From NCBI GenBank assembly GCA_025457785.1, contig JALOTS010000096.1, forward strand, positions 1 through 7,673: a stretch of DNA of 7,673 nucleotides, read 5' to 3'. Each line of letters begins with the position of its first letter. The stretch's first letter is position 1. The notes beneath the pieces were generated by a model. It worked only from the letters and a program-made list of their open reading frames with translations. It was not told where the DNA came from and ran no database searches. The translations under genes and the position numbers were made by a program. The stretch is from Pontiellaceae bacterium. GTDB lineage: Bacteria > Verrucomicrobiota > Kiritimatiellia > Kiritimatiellales > Tichowtungiaceae. Positions 1 to 5,479 of this stretch are shown piece by piece.

Positions 1-984
1 TGGCACCGCGCCGGACGGGTGGACGAAACCCATGTGGAGTTTCTGCTGCGCTTCCCGGTTCTGTTTCTGCTCGAACGCGTTACACTGGGCCTCCTGCCGA
101 TCGTTCTGCACCGTGTTATTCTGCGCCCGAAACGCATCGGCGAACGCATTCGCGAAGGATACCTTTTCCTGAAAAACTTCATCACCAGCGCGGAATACCG
201 CGAAAAATGGTTCCTGAATGAAATCGCCCTCGGAGAAAAGGACGGCATGCTGACCCCCGAAGAACGCAAGGATCTTGAGGGAGTTGTCCGTGATCCGTTT
301 ATTGTCAAATACCTCAAATGTGTCGGCGTACATTTCGCCACGTTGCCGATCACGCAGATCGTCAGCGTGACTTTAGGTTCAATCTGGGCCGGGTGGCTGC
401 TGGCAAAGGGACACCCATGGGAAGAGGCCGTTCTGGCGTTCGTTGGAACCGTCGCCTTGTTTCAAGTCATCCCGATTTCGCCCGGCTCGATCTGTCGCGG
501 GGGATTTGTCGTTTACCTGATGATCAAAGAGCGAAATCTGCGCGACTACATCATCGCCGCGCCGGTCTCCTTCATGAAATATGTCGGCTATCTCGCCTTC
601 CCGCTCCAAATGACCACCACCTACCCTCACCTCGCCCGCTTTATGGCCAGCCGCTGGGCGACCAACATGGTGCATATCATTCCGGTCTTCGGCGAAAAAG
701 GGGCTCTGATGGAACATTGGGTTTTCGACACCTTTTTCAACCGCCCGCAAAAATTCGCCAAATGGGCCGCCCCGCGCATGAACTGGCTGCTCGACGGATG
801 GATGGTTTTCGGACTGACTCTGTCCGGACTGGCGTTTTACCTCTGGCCGCTTCAACTGACCGTGCTGAAACCGCTGGTCAATATGATCATCGGCACAACG
901 GTACTCTTCGTTCTGCCGCGCATCCTTTTCTACCCGCTGATGCAGAAAACAAAGCATCAACCTGCCGCAAGCACAAAGCTGTAG
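1..984 (+). CDS. Unrecognised multi-pass membrane protein, 5' end outside window
   Basis: The frame is open to the left edge, so the gene is 5'-truncated here; the first in-frame start-like codon is a GTG at 19, but the codons before it (W-H-R-A-G-R) read as coding. It ends in TAG at 982-984. Counting from that GTG (321 residues), there are hydrophobic stretches near residues 8-30, 102-128, 136-168, 178-198, 258-275 and 283-308, so about five or six membrane segments. A charged loop (residues 36-100) separates the first from the rest. A PISPGS motif (152-157) lies in the third hydrophobic stretch and is followed by RGGFVVYLM. It slightly resembles the proline/glycine motif of flippase-like membrane proteins, but I do not recognise the family. 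The C-terminus is a short polar tail. The next gene begins 126 bases downstream behind its own candidate promoter, so this gene is probably a separate unit or the end of an upstream operon. The coding call is secure; the function is unknown. Confidence 0.82.
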   Translation, partial: WHRAGRVDETHVEFLLRFPVLFLLERVTLGLLPIVLHRVILRPKRIGERIREGYLFLKNFITSAEYREKWFLNEIALGEKDGMLTPEERKDLEGVVRDPFIVKYLKCVGVHFATLPITQIVSVTLGSIWAGWLLAKGHPWEEAVLAFVGTVALFQVIPISPGSICRGGFVVYLMIKERNLRDYIIAAPVSFMKYVGYLAFPLQMTTTYPHLARFMASRWATNMVHIIPVFGEKGALMEHWVFDTFFNRPQKFAKWAAPRMNWLLDGWMVFGLTLSGLAFYLWPLQLTVLKPLVNMIIGTTVLFVLPRILFYPLMQKTKHQPAASTKL

Positions 985-1014
985 ATTCCTGGGGAAAATC
1001 TTTTCCATAAAATA

Positions 1015-1043
1015 TTGCCCTTTCCGCCGGATTTGACTATTTT
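1015..1043 (+). promoter_or_regulatory. Candidate sigma70-like promoter for the first Na/Pi transporter
   Basis: A -35-like TTGCCC (1015-1020) and a -10-like TATTTT (1038-1043) are separated by exactly 17 bases; each matches the consensus at four of six positions. The same geometry (TT[G/T]CC, then CTAT 22 bases further on) occurs before the second transporter. This is a prediction by eye. An alternative -35, TTGACT at 1033-1038, has no good -10 at the right distance. Confidence 0.35.
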
Positions 1044-1062
1044 CGGGCGCAGTTTGTACCGC

Positions 1063-1081
1063 AAAAGGGTAAAGCCCTTTT
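1063..1081 (+). repeat. Inverted repeat (7-bp stem, 5-nt loop) in spacer
   Basis: AAAAGGG at 1063-1069 pairs perfectly with CCCTTTT at 1075-1081 around the loop TAAAG. It lies between the candidate -10 and the ribosome binding site of the following gene, so it would be in the 5' leader if that promoter is real. The stem ends in four T's but no long T-run follows, so it is at best a weak terminator for the upstream membrane protein gene. Confidence 0.4.
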
Positions 1082-1100
1082 AAATACGATATGACTATCC

Positions 1101-1105
1101 GGAGG
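1101..1105 (+). promoter_or_regulatory. Ribosome binding site fixing a GTG start
   Basis: GGAGG lies five bases before GTG at 1111. This strong Shine-Dalgarno supports the GTG as start. The nearby ATG at 1118 is out of frame. Confidence 0.75.
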
Positions 1106-1110
1106 CTGGC

Positions 1111-2802
1111 GTGAACAATGAATTAATCCTTAACGTTATCTGCACGGTGCTCGGGGGGCTCGGTATTTTCCTGCTGGGCATGAAATACATGTCCGAAGGC
1201 CTGCAGGCGGTTTCCGGCGAACGGCTGCGGAAAATCATTTCGATCGCCACCGACAACCGGATCATGGGCATGCTGGTCGGATTAACCATTACCTCCATCA
1301 TTCAGTCCAGCTCCGTCACGACCGTTATGGTGGTCGGACTGGTCAACAGCGCAATGATGACCCTGACACAGGCCATCGGCGTTATTTTCGGGGCCAACAT
1401 CGGCACCACCGTTACCGCTTGGATTTTAACATTAAATGTCGCCAAACACGGACTGCCCCTGCTGGGTTTGGCCGCCTTTTTCTTCCTTTTCTCCAAAAAC
1501 GAGCGGTTGCGTTACATCGGCATGGCCGTTATGGGCATCGGCATGGTCTTCTTCGGCCTGACGCTGATGACCGACGGATTTAAGCCATTGCGCGCACTGC
1601 CGGAGTTTGTGCAATGGTTTCACTCCTTTTCCGCAACTTCCTATCTGGGGGTTATGAAATGTGTGGCGGTCGGCTGTATTCTCACCATGATTGTCCAGTC
1701 TTCTTCCGCCACCGTCGGGATCACCATGGGACTGGCCACCACCGGCATGATCAACTTTGAAACCGCCGGCGCACTGGTGCTCGGCGAAAACATCGGCACC
1801 ACCATCACCGCCTGGCTTGCCTCGCTGGGAGCCTCCGTCAACGGGAAACGGGCGGCTTATGCACATATCTGCTTCAACACTCTCGGCGTATTGTGGATTA
1901 CGATTCTCGCCATACCTCTCTATTTTCCGCTCATCGGAAAAATTATCGGCCATGATCCGGACACCCTCGTAACACTGGCGGACGGCGAACCGTCCTACCC
2001 GTACATTATGGCGGCCATTGCCGCGGTTCACACCGGATTTAACCTCGCCAATACCATCGTATTTCTGCCTTTTGTCAAACAGCTCGCCCGGCTGGTTTCA
2101 TGGATCGTCCCGGAAAAGCAAACCCAAGAAGAAATCCCGCATCTCACCCATCTGGATATTCGTATGCTCGACACGCCTGCCATCAGCATCATGCAGTCCC
2201 ATCAGCAGATTCTGTTTATGGCCGAATGCAACGAAGGCATGCTTGAAAAACTGGCGCTCATTATGGAGTCCGGCGCTCCGGACGAAAAACTTGAACAGGA
2301 GATTTTCGCTTCCGAACAGGCGCTCGATCTGGTGCAAAGGGAAATCATGCTGTTCCTCGGCGAACTGCTCAGCGGACAGATTCCGCACGATGTGATGGAA
2401 AAGGCCCGCGGCCAGATGCGTATGGCGGATGAATATGAATCCGTAAGCGACTATGCCGCCAGCGTGCTCAAGGGCCTGCTTAAACTCCGCACCAACAACT
2501 TAAAATTGGCGCCAGAAGGCGTGGAAGAATTCAAACATCTGAACCGCCTTGTTCTCGACTACCTCAAAAACGTGAGCGAAGCGGTGCGCAATGAAGATCA
2601 GATCAGCGCGATCAAACTGTTGTCCATTAAAAACGAAATTGTCCATATCATAAAAGAACACCGCCGGCTGCATCTCAACCGGGTATCCGAAGGAAAGGTT
2701 TCCCCGCTGAGCAGCCTGATCTATACCGACATGCTTAACGATTACCGGCGCATCAACGACCATATTCTTAACATCGCCGAAGTCGCCGCCGGCGAAAAAT
2801 AA
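1111..2802 (+). CDS. Na+/phosphate cotransporter with C-terminal PhoU-like domain (paralogue 1)
   Basis: This inner-membrane protein of the NptA/Na_Pi_cotrans family (SLC34-like) is 563 residues long, normal for the fused bacterial form. The family couples inorganic phosphate movement to Na+; some members such as E. coli YjbB act in export, so direction is not certain. The family's inverted-repeat core is visible: QSSS at 65-68 followed by GANIGTT (94-100), and again QSSS at 196-199 followed by GENIGTT (225-231). Hydrophobic segments fill residues 5 to about 335. From about residue 350 onward the protein is soluble and helical with a PhoU-like pattern, including the RMADEYESVSDY stretch near 427-438; PhoU domains are usually linked to control of phosphate transport. 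The start is GTG with GGAGG five bases upstream. The gene has a candidate promoter at 1015-1043 and lies directly before a paralogue of nearly the same length. A gene name such as nptA would be reasonable, but the two copies cannot be told apart by name. Confidence 0.93.
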   Translation: MNNELILNVICTVLGGLGIFLLGMKYMSEGLQAVSGERLRKIISIATDNRIMGMLVGLTITSIIQSSSVTTVMVVGLVNSAMMTLTQAIGVIFGANIGTTVTAWILTLNVAKHGLPLLGLAAFFFLFSKNERLRYIGMAVMGIGMVFFGLTLMTDGFKPLRALPEFVQWFHSFSATSYLGVMKCVAVGCILTMIVQSSSATVGITMGLATTGMINFETAGALVLGENIGTTITAWLASLGASVNGKRAAYAHICFNTLGVLWITILAIPLYFPLIGKIIGHDPDTLVTLADGEPSYPYIMAAIAAVHTGFNLANTIVFLPFVKQLARLVSWIVPEKQTQEEIPHLTHLDIRMLDTPAISIMQSHQQILFMAECNEGMLEKLALIMESGAPDEKLEQEIFASEQALDLVQREIMLFLGELLSGQIPHDVMEKARGQMRMADEYESVSDYAASVLKGLLKLRTNNLKLAPEGVEEFKHLNRLVLDYLKNVSEAVRNEDQISAIKLLSIKNEIVHIIKEHRRLHLNRVSEGKVSPLSSLIYTDMLNDYRRINDHILNIAEVAAGEK

Positions 2803-2809
2803 GATCAAA

Positions 2810-2828
2810 AAACCGGTAAAAACGGTTT
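2810..2828. repeat. Inverted repeat after paralogue 1, weak terminator candidate
   Basis: AAACCG (2810-2815) pairs with CGGTTT (2823-2828) across a 7-base loop, starting seven bases after the stop codon. Rightward there is no T-run after the stem, so intrinsic termination on the + strand would be weak. Leftward the flanking A-run would give U's, but no - strand gene ends here. Confidence 0.3.
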
Positions 2829-2854
2829 CCATACCGCGAGGTCTTCTCTATAGT
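2826..2854 (+). promoter_or_regulatory. Candidate sigma70-like promoter for the second Na/Pi transporter
   Basis: TTTCCA (2826-2831; four of six -35 matches) and TATAGT (2849-2854; five of six -10 matches) are 17 bases apart. This is the best promoter-like pair in the window and implies that paralogue 2 can be transcribed independently of paralogue 1. The -35 overlaps the right arm of the inverted repeat that follows the first gene. Confidence 0.45.
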
Positions 2855-2880
2855 CCGCGAAATTATTTGTTAAACGCGGA
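2834..2880. promoter_or_regulatory. Operator-like CCGCG repeats around the -10 and leader
   Basis: CCGCGA occurs at 2834-2839 and 2855-2860, 21 bases apart, and the inverted form CGCGG occurs at 2875-2879, another 20 bases on. The last two belong to a perfect 6-bp inverted repeat, TCCGCG (2854-2859) with CGCGGA (2875-2880). Spacing of about two helical turns around a candidate -10 suits a dimeric repressor or a leader hairpin. No known regulator motif is recognised; the PHO box is not evident. Confidence 0.25.
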
Positions 2881-2897
2881 CACACCGGGAACACCCC

Positions 2898-4577
2898 ATG
2901 GGAACCTCATTGCCGATAGATATTTTTTTTCAGGTAGGCGGCGGTCTGGGTCTTTTTCTGCTCGGCATGAAATATATGTCCGAAGGGATGCAGGCGGCGG
3001 CGGGAAACCGGTTGCGCACGATGATCAGCGCCGTAACCGGAAACCGTTTTACGGCCTGCGCGATCGGTTTCCTGGTCACCTGTCTCATTCAGTCCAGCTC
3101 CGTAACCACCGTCATGCTGGTCGGTTTCGCCAATGCCGGGCTGATCACTCTGGCGCAGGCCGTCGGAGTTATTCTGGGCGCTGACATCGGCACAACGATC
3201 ACCGGATGGATTCTGGTGCTGGACATCGGAAAATACGGCCTGCCGATGCTCGGATTCTCCGCTCTCTTTTTTCTGTTCTGTAAAAGCGACAAAACCCGCA
3301 GTATCGCCCTTCTCGTTATGGGACTCGGGATGGTGTTCTTCGGCCTGCTGCTGATGAAAGAAGGATTTGAACCGCTCCGCGACCTGCCCGATTTTCTGGC
3401 CTGGTTTTCAAAATTCACCCCCGACACCTGGTGGGGAATTGTTAAATGCACACTGGCGGGCGCCGGAATCACCGCCGTTATTCAATCCTCGTCGGCCACC
3501 GTCGGAATCACCATGGGACTGGCCGCATCCGGCATTATTAACTTTGAAACCTCGGTGGCGCTGGTGCTCGGGCAGAATATCGGCACCACCATCACCGCAT
3601 GGCTCGCCTCCATCGGTGCGTCCCGCAACGCAAAGCGGGTGGCGTATGCGCATATTATCATCAAGGTGATCGGGGTGATTTTCATTCTTTCGCTTTTCCC
3701 TTTATACATGAAACTGGTCCGGGTCATGCTGCCGGTCGATCCGGATCTGTCCGTTATGACAAACGGACATCTGGAATATCCCGCCATGTTCAAGGGAATT
3801 GCAGTGGCCCATACCACATTCAACGTTCTGCTGGTTATTCTCTTCCTTCCCTTCACCCGCATGCTGGCCGACCTGCTGACCCGGATTATGCCGGACTCTG
3901 CGGCAGAAGAGGTTCCGCATCTCACTTATCTGGATGTCCGCATGCTGGATACACCCTCATTGGGACTGGAACAGTCGCACCGCGAACTGCTGTACATGGC
4001 CGAAAGCGTAAAACAGATGATGGGGCAGCTTCGCTCCAGTCTGTTTACACAGAAGGCGGACGTGGAGACCCATCGGAAAATTTTCCACAGTGAGGAAGTC
4101 CTGGACAATGTGCAGAAGGAAATCACAGAATTTCTGGGAGGAATTCTGTCGGGAAATGTCACGCATAATGTCGTCAACGAAGCCCGCTGGCAGGTGCGCA
4201 TGGCGGATGAGTATGAGTCGATCAGCGACTACATCGCGGGCATTCTTAAAATGCTGATTAAATTAAGAAACCACAAACTGCTGCCCGCCACGGAAGGTCA
4301 GGCGGAGCTGTTTGAAATGCACGACCGCACTGCGGAATATCTCGATTTCATAAATGCGGCGCTGGCTTCCCGTTCCAACGTTCTCGTTGAAGCGGTCACC
4401 CGCAGCGACGAATTGACCGCTCTGATGAAGGAATTCCGCGCCCGCCATCTCGAACGGCTGACGGAGGGAAAAGTCTCTCCGCTGGTCTGCCTGATTCTTC
4501 CCGATATGCTCAGCGCCTACCGCCGCATTAAAGACCATGCCCTGAACATCGCGGAAGTTCTTGCCGGAGAAAAATAA
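2898..4577 (+). CDS. Na+/phosphate cotransporter with C-terminal PhoU-like domain (paralogue 2)
   Basis: This 559-residue paralogue of the preceding gene aligns with it without gaps over about the first 240 residues, with the key motifs at identical positions: QSSS at 65-68 and 196-199, GADIGTT at 94-100 and GQNIGTT at 225-231. The membrane core runs to about residue 330, followed by a PhoU-like helical domain with a matching RMADEYESISDY stretch. The last residues (ALNIAEVLAGEK) match the end of paralogue 1 (ILNIAEVAAGEK), so the duplication covers the full length. Compared with paralogue 1, the first motif has Asp96 in place of Asn and the second has Gln226 in place of Glu. The ATG is preceded by a modest GGGA seven bases upstream. 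A 95-base spacer with a candidate promoter separates the copies, so their expression may differ. The role is Na+-coupled phosphate transport by family; substrate, direction and affinity of each copy are not known. Confidence 0.93.
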   Translation: MGTSLPIDIFFQVGGGLGLFLLGMKYMSEGMQAAAGNRLRTMISAVTGNRFTACAIGFLVTCLIQSSSVTTVMLVGFANAGLITLAQAVGVILGADIGTTITGWILVLDIGKYGLPMLGFSALFFLFCKSDKTRSIALLVMGLGMVFFGLLLMKEGFEPLRDLPDFLAWFSKFTPDTWWGIVKCTLAGAGITAVIQSSSATVGITMGLAASGIINFETSVALVLGQNIGTTITAWLASIGASRNAKRVAYAHIIIKVIGVIFILSLFPLYMKLVRVMLPVDPDLSVMTNGHLEYPAMFKGIAVAHTTFNVLLVILFLPFTRMLADLLTRIMPDSAAEEVPHLTYLDVRMLDTPSLGLEQSHRELLYMAESVKQMMGQLRSSLFTQKADVETHRKIFHSEEVLDNVQKEITEFLGGILSGNVTHNVVNEARWQVRMADEYESISDYIAGILKMLIKLRNHKLLPATEGQAELFEMHDRTAEYLDFINAALASRSNVLVEAVTRSDELTALMKEFRARHLERLTEGKVSPLVCLILPDMLSAYRRIKDHALNIAEVLAGEK

Positions 4578-4603
4578 TCCGGCACAAACCTTTCTTCGAA
4601 GAA
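4562..4603. terminator. Possible terminator region between convergent genes
   Basis: TGCCGG (4562-4567) pairs with CCGGCA (4579-4584) around a loop holding the stop codon of paralogue 2. Just after it lies a perfect 12-bp palindrome, TTCTTC-GAAGAA (4592-4603). Both sit at the meeting point of two convergent genes only 29 bases apart, where a bidirectional terminator would be expected. Neither has a classical long T-run, so the assignment is weak. Confidence 0.3.
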
Positions 4604-4606
4604 TCG

Positions 4607-5446
4607 TCAGACTTTGGGTGCCTGCATGTGCGCACGCGGACAGGCGCCTCCGCCGCCTTGAGATATCGGTTCCAATGCCTGGTTCCGGACGGCGCTGATC
4701 TGAAAAAACGGGCGCAGCAGATCTTCCATGGTGTAAAAACCGATGCCGTCCTTTTTCAGAAGATTTTCCGCCGCGAACAGCACGCCGTTGCCGAACGCCT
4801 CCCGCGAAATGGATTCATGCTTGAGGCGAACCGTCTGATAAGGAAATCCAAACAGAATTTCATGAACCCCGATAATTCCGCCCGCCCGGATTGTTTTAAT
4901 CGCGCTTTCTTCCACTCCCAGCGCCTGCGCGATTTTTTTTGCCGTGCCGGACACCTCCGGTTTGCGCTTGAAGTGTTCCTCAATAATTTCAATGTCGGTG
5001 TACGGCGCAATATTTTTCAGAATTTTCGCCGCCATCATCAGGAAATTGATGCCGATCGTAATATTGGGGGACCACAGAACTTTGGTTTTCCCCGCCAGTT
5101 GATGAAGCTGCTGAATTTTTCTGTCCGGATACGATGAAATTGCGGTGATTATCGAAATTCCCCGTTCCGCCGCCGTCCCGCCGTAATAATCCAGCCCGGA
5201 TTGCGAAGAAAAATCGATAATCGCATCCACCGGAAACTGATCCGTTAATTCGCCGGCGGTGAATTCTTCCTTTGAATAAATCCATCCCTGCTCATCCGCC
5301 TGAATCCCCAGAAATTCGGCGACCGACCGGTGCTCCAATGCTGCCGTTTTACGAACCACCCACCGCAAATCAACCGCCGGATTTTCCAGCAGAACCGCAG
5401 CGACCGCTTTTCCTGTTTTCCCGAAACCCATCAGTCCGATTCTCAT
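4607..5446 (-). CDS. DapB-like 4-hydroxy-tetrahydrodipicolinate reductase, divergent form
   Basis: This cytoplasmic NAD(P)H-dependent reductase belongs to the DapB family, which makes tetrahydrodipicolinate for lysine and diaminopimelate. It has 279 residues from the ATG at 5446. A Rossmann glycine motif GFGKTG lies at 7-12 and IIDFSS at 76-81 matches the family's IDF(T/S) strand. PNITIGINFLM (127-137) matches the family's ANFSxGxN stretch. The catalytic segment EEHFKRKPEVSGTA (156-169) keeps the expected His158, Lys162 and SGTA. RAGGIIGVHE (187-196) and the C-terminal FxxGxLFAAENLL are also typical. Unusual points: the GTTG nicotinamide loop expected after the DFS strand is replaced by ITAISSY, the segment before SGTA is one residue shorter than in E. 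coli, and an extra tail of about 30 residues includes a GGGG run. An in-frame ATG at 5473 would add nine residues, but the start at 5446 has GGGAG seven bases upstream and gives the usual MRIGLMG beginning. It follows the ClC gene by 33 bases. It may use a different substrate, so I leave the symbol empty. Confidence 0.82.
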   Translation of the reverse strand: MRIGLMGFGKTGKAVAAVLLENPAVDLRWVVRKTAALEHRSVAEFLGIQADEQGWIYSKEEFTAGELTDQFPVDAIIDFSSQSGLDYYGGTAAERGISIITAISSYPDRKIQQLHQLAGKTKVLWSPNITIGINFLMMAAKILKNIAPYTDIEIIEEHFKRKPEVSGTAKKIAQALGVEESAIKTIRAGGIIGVHEILFGFPYQTVRLKHESISREAFGNGVLFAAENLLKKDGIGFYTMEDLLRPFFQISAVRNQALEPISQGGGGACPRAHMQAPKV

Positions 5447-5453
5447 CTCAGCT

Positions 5454-5458
5454 CTCCC
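5454..5458 (-). promoter_or_regulatory. Ribosome binding site deciding the DapB-like start
   Basis: On the - strand GGGAG lies seven bases before the ATG at 5446. The upstream ATG at 5473 has only AAGGG eleven bases away, inside the end of the ClC gene, so the inner start is preferred. Confidence 0.6.
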
Positions 5459-5479
5459 GTTTCCGTTATCCATTTTATA

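Noticed and set aside
73..300. EF-hand-like stretch in the membrane protein (GEKDGMLTPEE)
   Set aside because: The D-G-x-L-T and closing Glu fit, but position 1 is Leu instead of Asp, so calcium binding is not supported.
318..1010. Long + strand open frame (230 codons) overlapping the membrane protein gene
   Set aside because: It is rich in Arg, His and Pro with no domain-like pattern and lies in a shifted frame of a clearly coding, hydrophobic gene; it is a GC-driven shadow. The 209-codon - strand frame at 379-1008 is rejected for the same reason.
1033..1055. TTGACT (1033-1038) as an alternative -35 box
   Set aside because: It is closer to consensus than TTGCCC, but at 15-18 bases downstream there is only TGTACC-like sequence, a poor -10.
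1091..1114. Seven-codon leader frame (ATG at 1091) whose TGA overlaps the GTG start of the first transporter
   Set aside because: There is no ribosome binding site before the ATG, and the frame runs through the strong GGAGG of the real gene, so it is most likely chance.
1792..3598. Direct DNA repeats between the two transporter genes (20 identical bases at 1792-1811 and 3579-3598)
   Set aside because: They encode the same conserved IGTTITA motif in the paralogues and are explained by gene duplication, not by a mobile element or a recombination site.
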